64,000 bases of DNA, taken from assembly GCA_029721515.1 (NCBI GenBank), contig CM056554.1, positions 28,217,736 through 28,281,735 on the forward strand, given 5' to 3'. Shown one piece after another: positions 10,705 to 23,540 of this stretch. Source of the DNA: Synanceia verrucosa (taxonomy: Eukaryota; Chordata; Actinopteri; Perciformes; Synanceiidae). The notes below the pieces were generated by a model. The model was not told the origin of the DNA. It did not search any database and saw only the letters and a list, made by a program, of their open reading frames with translations. The translations under genes and the position numbers were made by a program. Every line of letters begins with the position of its first letter. Position 1 is the stretch's first letter.

Positions 10705-11730
10705 AAAAGCCTTTATTGTCATTATATGACGGTGCATACAACGAAATTAGGAGCACTTCTCCACATGGTCCTCAGTGAACTGTAACAATGTAATGAAGAT
10801 ACTCATCTTAAAAATAGAATAGAAAAGACATAAATAAAGTTGTAAGAAATAAGCCACTATTTACAGCAGTAAGGCACAGTTTTACAGTAATAAGGATAAA
10901 ACAGTTTTTGCTACAGTAAGTAAAGAAGTTATTCACATTCACATTTTCAGAAATGGAATATTGCACATTGAAATGGAGTAGAATTATTGCACATTGTTGT
11001 TGACCATTATTGCACAAAAGATATGTGTTTATAATATATAAATAAAACATATAAAGATAATATAATTTGTGTATCTATGAGATAAAACATATGTATAACA
11101 ATAAAATAATAGTGCTTATATAATAATAATATAAGAATCATGATATGACAATAATGTGATAATAATAGTATATGTATATATAATATACATTAATACATAC
11201 TTGGTTGATCATATCACAGATGCACAGAGCGCTGAGGTAGTGTAATAGAGAGATTCACTGATGTTGGATGTTCAGAGCACTGATGGCTCTGGGGAAAAAA
11301 CTGTCTCTGAGTCTGTTAGTCCAGGTTTTGTGGGACCTGTATCGCCTGCCAGAGAGCAGCAGGTTAAACAGGTGGTGACCAGGGTGAGAAGAGTCCTTCA
11401 CAATGTTCAGCTCTGCTGAGGTATTGAGAGCTAGCAGTGTCCTCCAGTGAGAGCAGAGAGCAGCCAGTGATTTTCTGGGTGGTGTTCATCACTATCTGCA
11501 GAGCTCTCATGTCTGCTGCTGTGCACCCAGCGTACCACACTGTGATGCAGTATGCTGGGATGCTCTCCACTGTGGATCTGTAGAAAGTCACCAGCAGCTT
11601 TGCATCCAGATTGTGCCTCCTTAGCACCCTGAGGAAGTGGAGTCGCTGCTGGGCCTTCTTCACACACCGCCGTGGTGATAACAGTTCAGGAGAGGTTGTT
11701 GGTGATGTGGACTGCCAAAAGTTCTAAAGA
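10705..11730 (-). mobile_element. 5'-truncated LINE, C-terminal RT end
   Basis: Minus strand 11364-11663 reads KKAQQRLHFLRVLRRHNLDA, LLVTFYRSTVESIPAYC and WYAGCTAADMRALQ, the thumb/C-terminal region of an L2/CR1-group LINE. Shifts follow. The element ends at about 10714 in its 3' tail (...GACAATAAAGG on the minus strand). The rest is AT-rich 3' UTR. Confidence 0.75.
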
Positions 11731-11949
11731 GTGAAATGGAAGAAAAGGAACGCAGTGCTTACTAGAGCCAATGTGGTATCGCTCTGATTTTAGCAGCTAA
11801 GATAATACAAGACATCAAGGATTTTTTTTCCTTAACAGTTGTCATAAACAGAAGTAAAAGTAAGGAGATTAAAAAAATATTTAAACGACATTTTAAATAT
11901 TTTAAAGAAAACATTATATGCAGTGCAAATAGTGTAAAAATGCAATATA

Positions 11950-13976
11950 GTGGAAAACCAATATGGCAGCATGCAGCAGCAGTGTGTGGGTGGGTGTCTG
12001 GTTTGTTTGGCTGTGTTTTAACGTTTTTTTACTAACTTTTTAACGACTTGTGGCGGACAATGGCGACAGTTACTCCAGTCTGGGGGGCATTCTCTTCATT
12101 TTAACACTTTTATGCCACTTTTTATTTGGAGCATGTGAGAGTGGTAAACCTCACCAGTACAGCCGCGACTTTCTATTTCTACTCCGTGATTCTGGGACAG
12201 GCCTCACGGATCCCTCGTCAGCCGTTCCTTCGGAGATTGTTCGGCTGAATCCCTCCACGGAGAACCCGGAGCTGGTCGTCCAGGCTGAGGCGTGTGAGAA
12301 AAAGGGAGAGACGCGGCGGACTACGACAGAGGCTTAGGCGGCAAGGCCACCGTCGGCTACCCATGCCCGCTGTCATCCTGGCTCATCCTTGGCTCCGGAA
12401 TAAAGTAGATGATCTTCAGCGTAACGTCAAGTACCTCGCGAAGTACAGGGACGCATGTATCCTGGCCCTCACGGAGACCTGGCTTAAGGAGCAAGTTCCA
12501 CAGTCAGAGCTTGAGATTGATGGATTTGGAGTCCCCTTTTGCCTTGAGAGAGACCCCGGTAAGTCACTCAGTGGGGGTGTGTCTCTTTGTCAACAAAAAC
12601 TGGTGTAATACGGTGACTGTTAGGGAGACACTGTGCACCAAGGACATCAAACTTCTGTCCATATCCCTGCGACCCTTTTATCTCCCCAGAGAATTCCCAC
12701 AGTTGTTCACCCGGAGTCTAATGCTGATGTAGCCACTCAGGCGATGCTAAAAACAGTGAAGCGGCTACAGGGGCTAGCACTGGATCCAATGCATTTCATT
12801 CTGGGTGATTTCAATCACTGCAAACTGTCAAAGTCCTTAGGTAATTTTTACCAATACTGTATGTGACAGGTCACACTCGACATTCAAGATTCAAGATTCA
12901 AGATTCTTTATTGTCATTATGCACGCATAATGAAATTTTGTAGAGTCTCTCAGCTTAGGACACATAAATAAGGAAATTAAAATGAAGATATAAAATATAA
13001 AAGTATAAATATAGAATATAGAGCACCCACATGTCAAGTGTTTGGACCTTTGTTTTGGATCCATAAAAGGTGCATATAAATCCTTCATCAGAGCCCCGCT
13101 CGGTATTTCAGATCATAACACGGTCTACCTTGTTCCGTCTTACAAATCCATCCTAAAGAGGAACAAGCTGGAGAGAATCCTGCCTTCAGGACTGCTTTCA
13201 CATTAGTGAGTTGTGTGGATTGGGATTTGTTTCAAATGTTTGCGAGGATATTGATGTTTCCTTTGCGAGGCCTCCATTATCCCACGGAAAGAAATTTTCC
13301 TTTACCCAAATAATAAGCCATGGGTGTCTAAAAGTGTCAAAACTGTGATTAACCAGAGAAACATTTCCTTCTCCCAGGGTGAAACTGCTCAAAAAGGAGC
13401 TCAAATTTGTCAAGTGCAGGCATAAGGACAAGGTTGAGTGCATGCTAAGGGCAGGCAGCTCTCGTCCTGCATGGGAGGGGGTCAAATCTATGATGAGGAT
13501 GCAACCCAAGAAGACCCATGTCACTCTGAATGGTCAGCCTAACCTGGTGCTCTCAAATGAACTGAACAATTTTTATAACAGTTTTAACTGTAATTTTAGT
13601 GAGGAATTGTCAGTTTTTTAAAAATGCAGTCTCTTCACTGAACAGTGCGTTGACAGGAGTAAAGTATGCAAACTTTTCCGTGGAGTTAAGGAAAGGAAAA
13701 GCATTGGCTCGGATAGCATTGGAGGGGTGTTCTCAAGAACTGTGCTGACCAGCTGGCAGATATATTCGCTTTTATCTTTTCAATTTCCCTCCAGCTTCAC
13801 AAAGTCCCTTCACTTTGGAAGGACTCCATTATCCCAGTTCCCAAATCTGCATCCCCCAAATCACCAAATGACTTTAGACCTGTGGCACTAACTTCTCTGG
13901 TTATGAAGTCTTTCGAGAAATTTGTTAAACACTGCTGGCCTGTGTCCAGGATAACCTGGACCCACTGCACAATCCA
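11950..13976 (+). pseudogene. Host LINE of the nest, 5' part (leader, endonuclease, start of RT)
   Basis: An APE-type non-LTR element on +. It opens with a hydrophobic leader (GGILFILTLLCHFLFGA, about 12080-12130) and a YSRDFLFLL motif, then a basic stretch (RGGLRQRLRRQGHRRLP), the endonuclease start (ALTETWLKEQVPQSELEIDG), a YINENW-like strand with shifts, and LGDFNHCKLSKSLG (about 12800). The RT fingers follow (PNDFRPVALTSLVMKSFEK, approximate, with shifts, 13860-13930). Many frameshifts. It breaks off at 'gacccactgca' near 13965 and resumes at 16860. Confidence 0.8.
12880..13055 (-). mobile_element. Short LINE tail inserted into the host LINE
   Basis: Begins with three 'attcaag' copies and 'attctttattgtcattatgc', the reverse complement of an ACAATAAAGAAT-type 3' end, and separates two parts of the host LINE endonuclease (SLGNFYQYC... 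and KGAYKSFIRAPLGISDHNT). Boundaries are approximate. Confidence 0.6.
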
Positions 13977-16858
13977 CATGTGGACTTTTAAATATCAGGT
14001 CATTATCATCTAAAGCTCTACTAGTAAATGAATTAATATCAGATAACCAGGTTGATTTATTTTGTCTTACTGAAACCTGGTTGTGTCAAGATGATTATGT
14101 CAGCCTGAATGAATCCACTCATCCTAGTCATATTAATATTCATATTCCTAGAGATACAGGCCGTGGAGGAGGAGTTGCAGCCATTTTTGATTCTAGTCTA
14201 TTGATCAATCCTAAACCTAAATTAAACTATAAGTCTTTTGAAAGCCTGGTTCTTAGTCTTTCACATCTTCCCTGGAAAACAGAGAAAGCTATTTTATTTG
14301 TTATATATTATTCTGAATTTCTATCTGAGTTCTCTGAGTTTTTATCAACTTTAGTCCTGAGAACTGATAAAGTAATTATTGTAGGTGACTTTAATATTCA
14401 TGTGGACGTTGATAGTGACAGCCTTGGTACAGCTTTTATCTCGCTATTAGATTCAATTGGCTTTTGTCAGAATGTTCAGGAACCAACTCACTATTTTAAC
14501 CATACCCTCGACCTGGTCCTGACCTACGGCATTGAAGTGGAACATTTATCAGTCCACCAACAGAATTCCTTCCTATCAGACCATTACTTGTTAACCTTTG
14601 AATTTTTATTTCTGGACTACACTCTATCAGATAAATCCGTGTACACTAGATGTTTATCTGATAGTGCTGTAGCCAAGTTTAAGGCTATAATTCCATTAGC
14701 TTTTAATTCAATGCCTAACCTTGATATACTTGGGGGCTCAGACTTCAGTCCTACCCAAATTGATAATTTGGTAGATAGTGCTGCAGACGCTCTGCGAGCA
14801 TCTCTAGACTCTGTTGCTCTTCTAAAAAAGAAGCTAGTAAAGCACAGAATGCTGGCTCCATGGTATAACCCTCACACCCTCAGTTTAAAGCAAGCAGCAA
14901 GAAGATTTGAAAGGAAGTGGCATTTAACCGGTCTGCAAGCGTCTCGCCTGGACTGGCATGATAGTCTGAAAGCTTATAGGAAGGCTCTCTGGAAGGCCAG
15001 AGCAGCTTATTATTACTTATTAATAGAGGAAAATAAAAAAAAAACAGGTTTCTTTTCAGCACTGTAGTCAGGCTGACAGAGGGCCACAGCTCTATTGAAC
15101 CATCTATTCCCATAACCCTCAGTAGTAGTGACCTCATGAGTTTCTTTAATGAGAAGATTATAACTATTAGGAAGAAAATCAGTCACACTATGTCTTTGTC
15201 TTTGTCTTTAAACACAGAAAGCTTAGAACCCATTGAAGAACTTGATGTATACTTGGACTGCTTTTCTCCCATAGACCTCCACAAACTGACTTCAAAGAAT
15301 TCCTCATCTAAGCCTTCTACCTGTCTCTTAGATCCCATCCCAGCTTCACTGCTATTCACTTTATATATGCTTCCTTCAGGCAATGTTATCAGAAAACACT
15401 CCATAAACTTTCACTGTTATGCAGATGATACTCAGCTATATTTGTCATTCAAGTCAGAGGAATCCAGCCAGTTAGCTAAACTTCAAACATGTCTTAAGGA
15501 TATAAAAACTTGGATGACGGACAATTTCTTGTTGTTAAATTCAGACAAAACTGAAGTTATTCTAATTGGCCCCAAAAATCTCAGAAATCTAATGACTTAT
15601 TTACTCTAGATGGCTTTGCACCAGCCTCGAGCACCACTGTTAGGAATCTAGGGGTAATTTTTGACCAAGATATGTCCTTCAACGTCCACACAGCGAGAAC
15701 TGCTTTTTTCCATCTGCGTAACATTGCAAAAATCAGGCATATTCTCTCTCAAAACGATGCAGAAAAATTAGTCCATGCATTTCTAACTTCTAGGCTGGAC
15801 TACTGCAATTCCTTATTATCAGGCTGCCCTAATAAGTCTATCAGGACTCTCCAGCTGGTCCAGAACGCTGCAGCACGAGTAGGAGTAGGCTTAAGACTTT
15901 CCTTTTTGATAGTGCTTATAGTACTTAGTTATGCTGCTATAGGTCTAGACTGCCAGGGGACTTCCTCTGACACACTGAGCTTCTCTTCTTATTCATTTTG
16001 ATGCCTCCATTAAGTAATTTTACTAACTCATCTTCTTCCCCGGAGTACCTGTGCTTTCAGCTCCCGGATGTCCGTGAGCTGAGGCTACTTGGTGGGAAGG
16101 AGGTGGTGTCATTCAGGCTTCATCTGTTGTGATGGTGGTGAGATGGAGAAGAGACTGTATCTGTATCTGTTAGAGTAGTGGAGAAGAGGATGTGTTTAAC
16201 ACATGCTGCAGATTAGTTTTGTGCCTCGTAGTCCCTGTGTGTTCTCATCTCACAAGTATCCATGGATCCAGTCTACCTGGTGGAGTAGTGGTTGTGCAGA
16301 ACAGTCAGGCTTCATCTTCTGGTGCTGAGTGATGTGGTGGTGATGAGGTCCTCTTGCGGAGGCTTCTCCTGTTTGGTGTGGTGGAGAGGAGGACGTGCTG
16401 CCCAGCCTTCTTCTGGTTGGTGTGGTAGAGAGGAAGATGTGCTTCTCATCCATTGCTGATAGCTTGATGATGCTCTTCATCCCCTTGGACACTCTCATAC
16501 AATTCTATATATACACACTGTATATTAGCTGCTGTTATATTGAGTTGGACATTTTCATACAATTTTATTTGTAGTGTTAATGTGTTTTCATTGTTGTTAT
16601 TCTCTACACATGTCATTTATTGCACGTCTGTCCATCCTGGAAGAGGGATCCCTCCTCTGTTGCTCTTCCTAAGGTTTCTTCCGTTTCTTTTTCCCTGTTA
16701 AAAGGTTTTTTTGGGGAGTTTTTTCCTTAGTCGATGCGAGGGTCATTTGTAAAGGACAGTGGGTATCATATCCTGTACAGATTGTAAGGCCCAATGGGGC
16801 AAATTCAGAATTTGTGATATTGGGCTATACAAATAAACTTGACGTGACTTGACTTGAC
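13977..16858 (+). mobile_element. L2-type LINE inserted in the host LINE
   Basis: The endonuclease (14081-15067) is open for 328 residues with LTETWL just upstream, GRGGGVAAIFDSSLL, IIVGDFNIHVDVDSD and SFLSDHYLLTFEF. The RT (15136-15609) has an internal deletion: it jumps from DPIPASLLF to LPSGNV, so palm motif A is lost, but FHCYADDTQLYLSFK remains (YADD codons 15418-15429). The C-terminal SRLDYCNSLLSGCPNKS and LQLVQNAAARV follow at 15672-15880. The 3' UTR has imperfect repeats of 'ggtgtggtagagaggaaga' and ends in the tail 'gggctatacaaataaacttgac' with GACTT repeats. Confidence 0.85.
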
Positions 16859-16859
16859 T

Positions 16860-16904
16860 TGCAGTTTGCCTACAGGTCAGGTAGAGGTACTGAGGATGAG
16901 GATT
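16860..16904 (+). pseudogene. Host LINE, short middle segment
   Basis: Reads QFAYRSGRGTEDED, the conserved RT segment that follows 'LDPL' in this LINE family. It continues the frame lost at about 13970, before the next insertion starts at about 16905. This small island proves that the two flanking LINEs inserted separately into one parent copy. Confidence 0.8.
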
Positions 16905-18853
16905 AATGTCAATGTCAATTTCAACATCAACTTTATTTATATAGCATATTTAAAAAGTCAGTGGCCAACCAAAGTGCTTTACAGCATAACATAATGAACA
17001 GCACTAGGAACATTAAAAGCAAAACAGTAAAAAATGGTGAAATAAAATAGATAAAAGAGATAAACAGGTGAAATAAAACAGATAAAAGAAACAAACAAAT
17101 GAAATATAACAGATAAAAGATAAAAGAAGAAGTGGCTCTGCTTAGCCAAAGGCTAGGGAGAACAGGTGGGTCTTTAGACGGGTTTTAAACATGAAGAGGC
17201 TGTTTGCTGACCGCACAGAAAAGGGCAGAGCGTTCCTCAAAGTGGGAGCCGCCACAGCAAATGCTTGATCTCCTCTAGTTTTTCAGTGGGATCCAGGATC
17301 AACTGGTCAGCTGACCTAAGGGCTCCGGAGGGTCTATGTACCTTAACAAGGTCAGCTAAGTATTCAGGGGCCAGCCCGTTTAGACACTTAACAACAAATA
17401 AAAGAACCTTAAAATCAATCCTTAACTTAACTGGCAGCCAGTGAAGTGAGGAAAGCACCGGTGTAATATGCTCCCATTTCTTTGTCTCAGTTAGTAGGCG
17501 AGCTGCTGTATTTTGGACCAGTTGCAAATGGTTGAGCTCTGATTGGCCAATACCAATGTATAGGGAGTTGCAGTAGTCCAGACGTGATGTAATAAAAGCA
17601 TGGATTACTCATTCCAGGTTAGTCCTTCTCAGATGAGGTTTAACTTTGGCCAGAAGTCGAAGCTGGGAGAAGCTAGCCTTCACCACTGAGCTGACTTGAT
17701 TGTCCAGTTTAAAAGCCCCATCAACCAGGACACCAAGACTCCTAGCCTGAGATCATATATAAGGTGCTAGCATGCCAAGGGAGCTAGCAAGGACCTGGAA
17801 GAAGTCAGGGCGACCAAACAGGACAACTTCGGTTTTGTTTTCATTTAACTTAAGAAAATTCAAGTCCATCCATGTTTTCACATCACTTAACCAATTAAAA
17901 ATAACAACAGCAACAGGGATTCCTTTGAGGGGACCTTCAATGGGAAATACACCTGCACATCGTCTGCAAAGCAATGGAAAGGAATTCCATGTTTCCTATA
18001 TATGGACCCCAGGGGAAGCATACATAGGGAAAACAGGAGAGTCCTGACCCCTGGGGGACTCCGCAGGTTAGAGGGGCCACTGAGGAGGAGAACTGCCCTA
18101 ACTGCACAGAGAACGATCTGTCAGAGAGGTATGACTTAAACCAGTCTAGAACAGTGCCTTTGATGCCTACAGAGTGCTCAAGGCATGCCAGGAGGATTGT
18201 ATGAGCCACTGTGTCAAATGCTGCTGTTAGGTCTTAAAGAATTAAAAGACACAATTACCAGAGTCAAGGCTTAAAAGAAGATCATTAAAAATGTTTAAAA
18301 GTACACAGTCTCTTAAGCCTCTTCACAGTACTGTGAAGAGGCTTAAAACCAGACTGAAACATCTCACCAACATTGGCATGATCTAAAAATGTTTGGAGTT
18401 GGCTAAAAACTACTTTCTCTAAAACTGTAGAAATGAAAGGGTAGTTTGGAAATTGGCCTGAAATTAGACAGGACCAAGGGATCCAGATTTTCTTTTTTAA
18501 AAGAGGCTGCACTGTGGTGTGTTTAAAAGAGGATGGAACACACCCAGACCTAAGACACCGGTTTATCAGAAACAAAATAAAATCCTTCTTAATCAGACTA
18601 GAAGGAATGCTGTCAGATGGGCAGTTAGCAGGACATAAGTGTTCAACTATTTCAGTCAGTGCAGAGAGTGAAACAGACTCAAACTGCTGAAAAACAGCTG
18701 AGCTTACTGTAGTAGTTAAAGGGTCATGGGCAGGCTGAGAGAGCAGGGATCTAAGCACAGAAATCTTACTGATAAAAAACTGTAAAAAGTCCTCATACAG
18801 AGAAGATGACGGTTCGACAGAAACAGCATCACAAGGGTTCAAATACAAATACA
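16905..18853 (-). mobile_element. Second inserted LINE (minus), 3' half
   Basis: Minus-strand L2-clade RT: LYEDFLQFFISKISVLR (18285-18854), CPSDSIPSSLIKK, a degenerate palm with AHTILLACLEHSVGIKGTV and APLTCGVPQGS (17937-18209), FADDVQVYFPLK (FADD codons 17959-17970), NFLKLNENKTEVVLFGRP, and MQLVQNTAARLLTETKKWEH with LHWLPVKLRIDFKVLL (17237-17527). The 3' end is at about 16905 (CTTTATTTATATAG on +). Frames are broken. Its 5' half continues beyond the piggyBac at 21908-23540. Confidence 0.85.
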
Positions 18854-18857
18854 TTAA

Positions 18858-21800
18858 CCCTTTAACACCTGAGCCTCAAAATGTCCGCCTGGACTTTACT
18901 GCTTATTTTGACAATAAAAGGGTAAGATAATGTCTTGTGAGTAAGTGCTTTTGTCTGTTTTTCCAGAAGACTTGGAAATTGCAATATATGGCAATAATTT
19001 ACAATCTACTACATATTGTAATAGTATAAAAACAGTTTAAAATGAAGAAAAACACAAAAACGGAACTTGATTTTAGAGTTGTACTGGATAAAAAACAATG
19101 GAATTGAACATGAATAACAGATTTTCCATGTTAAAGTTGAATTTTGAAAAATATAAAAACTATTTACAATAAAATTTTGAGAATCTTAGTCTCTAAATGT
19201 GCAAAAACAGGCATACAATGGAAACTATATACAGGCGTTTTTTACCACTGAGGGTAATTTTCTCCTCTCTGGCTCCTCAGAGGCCTTGGTGGAACTGCCA
19301 GTGGCAATTCCTCTCTGGCTGGAGACACAGGCCCACATTACAGGTCTCACACATCCAGGCAGTGCTCCTCTTGCAGAGTTTGCAGCGACGTCGCCCCATG
19401 CTGGCTCTCTGTGATTTGAGCTGTCCGCTGCTTGTGGCTATTGGCAGGTGATTACTTGGAGACTTCTGAGGGCCATTTTTCAGGTCAACTCCAAGGAGGT
19501 GTGCAGCAAGCTCCTCCTGGAAATGCTGACGGGTCATAGAAATCTGCTGCAAGCTGGCAGAGCGGGCCTTGTGGATGACAAAGGAATTTGTCACAGCAAT
19601 GTCAATCAGATGCTGGAAAACAGTGGTGGGCCATCTCCTGGTTTTCCGGTGGACTGAATTTGTGCCAATCATCTGGTCTGAGGTGTCCACTCCCCCCATG
19701 TACTTGTTGTACTCTGTCACTGCGGTGGGTCTGGGGACAGAGATCTTTTGTTGTGGCCCATCACCTCTCCTCTGCCAGGGCTGCACTGTGTCTCCACTGT
19801 ACACCGGATGGATGGTGGAGCACAGGGAGACCTCTCTGGTGTCCATCCACTTCACAAAGAGAAGGTCCCCGTCCCTGATCCACCGAATACTGCCTCATGG
19901 GGATCTTTTGGTGAGGGCATTTTCTTGGGTGGTGGGGACACCAACTCTTCCCTGTCTGTATAAGAAAAGAAAAATATTACTTTATTGTTATTTCATAGTG
20001 TTTGTATAAAACAAAATGTGAATATGATACACATCACTAAGAGCAATAGGCAGTCATTGCACATTACCTGTATGTTCCGCAAGCTCCAAATCCCTGCTGG
20101 CTCAGGTGTTGGTACAGTAGGGGACTGGTGTAGAAGTTGTCCGTGTAGACAATGTACCCAGACCCCAAATAGTCCTTGCTGACGAGCGCCGTAACAACAT
20201 CAAAGTAGAGCCCCTTCCCTGATGCCGTCCTGGACTTGCCGGTGTAGAGCTTGAAGTCAACTGTGTAGCTACTCATGTCAGCAAGCACAAAAAACTTCAG
20301 CCCCCACTTTGTTGGTTTGGCCTTCATGTACTGTTTGATGCTGAGCCTGGCCTTGGTTCCAACCATCCTTTCATCAACTGCAATCATCTCCATGACATGT
20401 CTTACTCGGTGAAGGGGGTCATAATCCTCTGTGCCCTTTTTCCTGTCATTTTCTTCATTTTTCTCAGGGTCAGAGAGATGGATATTTGACAAAATGGCCA
20501 TAAACCGGTCTCGGGACATGACAGTGGCAGGGAATGGCACATGGAAAATAGTTTGGTGACGCCAAAAGTCACTCATCTTTGGCAGGTCCAAAACTGACAT
20601 GTACAGCAACATGCCTATAAATTTCTTCAGTTCTTCTGGAGTTATTTCAGTCCAGATAAACTTTCTCCCTTTCTCCAGGTTTTTTTGCTGCATTCTTGTT
20701 TGTGTTTACACTAATAAGTTTGAGAACTGCAGCATCAAAAAAGTGGGAAAAGATTTCACCTGGTCGTGGATTTCCCATTGTGAGAGGAGGTTGGACACCT
20801 GGGGTGCGTTTTGGGTTGAACCTGGGGTATCTGGGGACTCCATCATCAGGCTCTGCCTCCGTCTTCCATCTTTGTTGATGTGGTGAGCAGGTTAGGTCTC
20901 TGACCACATCACTGGAATCTCCAGCTTCCTCATGTCTTCTCCTCCTAATGTGACCTCTGGTGGACACCTCCTCATTCCCACCTCCAGCATCTCCACCTCC
21001 AACATCTCCACAGCCTCTCCCAGGACACAGGTCACTTGAGAAAGAAGAAGAGTACCTATTTATTGTCATTTCATAGCACATGCTCATACACAGTATAGCT
21101 GTTCCTCATCACAACACAAACTGCAGTGGAGTAGTAGTAGTCACAAACGCTGCATAGTACAAACAAAGTATGGAATGCTGCACAAACATAAACACAATAT
21201 GTTTTCTATACACTTACAAACAAGACTTGGAAACGTTACACAATTCAAAATTAGTTTCCAAACAAACGAGGCATGCATCAAATAGCATAGTTCGCCATGC
21301 GCGCATTTACGCGTTGAAAGTAAACATACGCACACGTTGTACACAATAAGAGACTTTGTACACTGTTCTATAAAAGTCACCACACTATACAAACACTGTC
21401 TTATACATACAGTAACATGTAAAAGTAAAAATGAGCTAGATAAAAGCAGAGAGAGCTTCAACCACCGAGAAATTCAACACGGAAATTCAAATCGGCAGCC
21501 GTTACCTTTCTTCACCAGATGTTGCTCCTTCCGTTGCTCCATTGGTCTCAAAGTCTTCTCTAAACCTCCATGGAGGTTTCGTTGTCCGGGATGGTCGTCT
21601 TGCTGACATTTCTTTCCAAAAATACAATCAAAATCCGCTGTTCTTCGCTGTCTTTCACCGCTCTCCTATCTGTCTCCGCCGCCTCCGTGTGTGTTCCCAA
21701 CGAACAAAGGGGCTGCTTCGCGGGCTTCCTGGAGCAGCCAGAGTGAAATTACCGTAATGACACCATGTTGGCTGTAAAGCACAACATCTAAGCTTTCAGA

Positions 21801-21903
21801 AATCGTTGGATTTTTTTCGACAGCACAAACCGTTAAGGAGTTACGGTAATCCAAAGTGCGCATGTGCAAATGTGTCGGCGCCGACACGGTCGGTGTTAAA
21901 GGG
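18858..21903 (-). mobile_element. piggyBac transposon with TTAA target duplication
   Basis: A 3,046-base element bounded by CCCTTTAACACC (18858) and GGTGTTAAAGGG (ends 21903), a perfect 12-base terminal inverted repeat. It is flanked on both sides by TTAA (18854-18857 and 21904-21907), the exact piggyBac target duplication. It interrupts a minus-strand LINE. The transposase gene runs on the minus strand inside (19277-21609). Confidence 0.95.
19277..21609 (-). pseudogene. piggyBac transposase, three exons, lightly damaged
   Basis: Cut-and-paste DDD transposase. Exon 1 (21506-21609) starts MSARRPSRTTKPPWRF and ends in phase 2 at gtaacg. Exon 2 (20068-21034) follows acceptor ttctcaag, and exon 3 (19277-19955) follows a 112-base intron (gtaatg...atacag). 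The catalytic region has AVDERMVG, VYTDNFYTS and GGVDTSDQM, giving the three conserved Asp. The C-terminal Cys-rich domain has CKLCKRSTAWMCETCNVGLC. Damage: an apparent one-base insertion in an A-run at about 20685-20691 shifts the frame just before MQQKNLEKGRKF, and a TGA stands at 19895-19897. Both could be young mutations; the A-run shift could also be an assembly error. Confidence 0.9.
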
Positions 21904-21907
21904 TTAA

Positions 21908-23540
21908 AAAGAACCTGAGGTTTGTGAGCGTTTATAAAAACAAGTAAGGAAAAATAATCAGCTTCAGCAGCTTTAACAGCCTACTGATAAATTAAAAGAG
22001 ATTCACGTAGGAGCTCCCAAGATATCTGGAGCATGTCCTTTTTCCACTTTCTCTCCGCCTGCCTATGTGCGTCTGAGCGCACGAGTGGAGTCATGAGTCA
22101 GATGGAGTCATGGCTCCATCTGTGGTTTAACGCACTTAAAAGTCATTGGTGCAATGGAGTCTAAAATCTCAACACAGAGAGAGTCAAACATCTCCACACA
22201 GACATCCACACTGAGGTTGCCAACATCACCCAGGGAGTCATTCCAAGCAGCAGAAAACTGCGCAGGAGTTGAAGAGTTTAAAACACGAAAACAGCGACCG
22301 GGTGGAGGATGAAAGTAGTGCCAGGGAAAATAAAACAGGTAGATATTCAGATAAAGGTGTGCGGCAGATGTCGGTTACTTGTACATTCAATCCGTATGAC
22401 AGTACAAGATCCAAAGTGTGACCTTTTTTGTGCGTCGGCTCTGAAACTGACTGTGTGAGATTAAAAGAGTCAATGAGATTCAGAAAGTCACTGACCAGCG
22501 GTCTAGTTTCACAGCAGACAGGCACATTAAAATCGACGACAATTAAAACGTGATCGTACTTGAGAATAATTCCCAATACAAAGTTTGCAAGTCCCGCATG
22601 AAGTCTTTGTTAAGTTTTGGTGGGCGATAGACCACCGCACAGAGAACAGTTTGGGATTTTTACCTGAAACAGCTGGAGCTCAAAGCTGGAGTAGTTGACA
22701 GCTGGAGACTTCTGGACATGAAAGGTGGATTTAAATACAGACGCCAGACCTCCACCTTTGCCAGTGGTGCGAGGGGAGCTGAGGAAACTACATCCAGGGG
22801 GAAGGAGCTCAGAAAAAGGAGCAAGATCACCTTCACGGAGCCAGGTTTCAGTTAAAAACATAAAATTCAGTTTGCGTGAGGTAAAAAAGTCATTCAGTAA
22901 AAATGTTTTGTTGGTGACGGATCTCAGATTCAACAAGGCCAACTGGAGATTAATCCTGTCCGATGGTGAAGCATGCTTCAGTGTGCGGAGGTTCCGACGG
23001 TCCACGCCGTGTCTCCTGGTCCAAGTACACCAGCTGGTAGGAGGCAGCAACAGCTGATTAGGGTCCGCTGAACAGCTGACGCTGACAGATCTGCTGTCAA
23101 ACCCGCTGTCAGATCCGCTGATGACGTTGAGCACCAGTTGGATCCGTCGATCTCGTTCTTATTGAGAACAGGCCGGGGAAAACATCCAGAAAGTGCCGAA
23201 TAATAGCGACAGACCTCACGTGGGCATCGAGCCTGACCTGGAGGCCTCCATGTTTACCTTGTTTTCTCTGGCGTCTCTGACGGGCAAGATGGAAAGGAGT
23301 GCACCTCAGGAATGCTGGTATTTCCTCGATGCATGGGGAAAAGTTTACCAGATTATATCTGAGCTGATCAGAAAAGTCCCCAATCTCAAGCAGAGGGTGA
23401 CGGTCATAGGTGAGAAGAGATGACACCTCATGACAGAACAGGTAAAACACTAAAGACAGGACAAACACAGAGCAGAGCGACAGACGGCCAGCCGAGCACC
23501 CTGGCGCCATCTTGTCAAACAGACTGCATCTGAAGTCACA
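21908..23540 (-). mobile_element. Second inserted LINE (minus), 5' half
   Basis: Continues the LINE split by piggyBac. The 5' end lies at about 23540. The first open stretch (23109-23549) holds a hydrophobic leader (SLCSVFVLSLVFYLFCHEV), LTYDRHPLLEIGD and a basic patch (RQRRQRKQGKHGG). The endonuclease frame (22610-23134) has LALLNLRSVTNKTFLLNDFF, FMFLTETWLREGD and TGKGGGLASVF, then VDFNVPVC with LDLVLSYGL (22238-22576). Several shifts. Confidence 0.85.
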
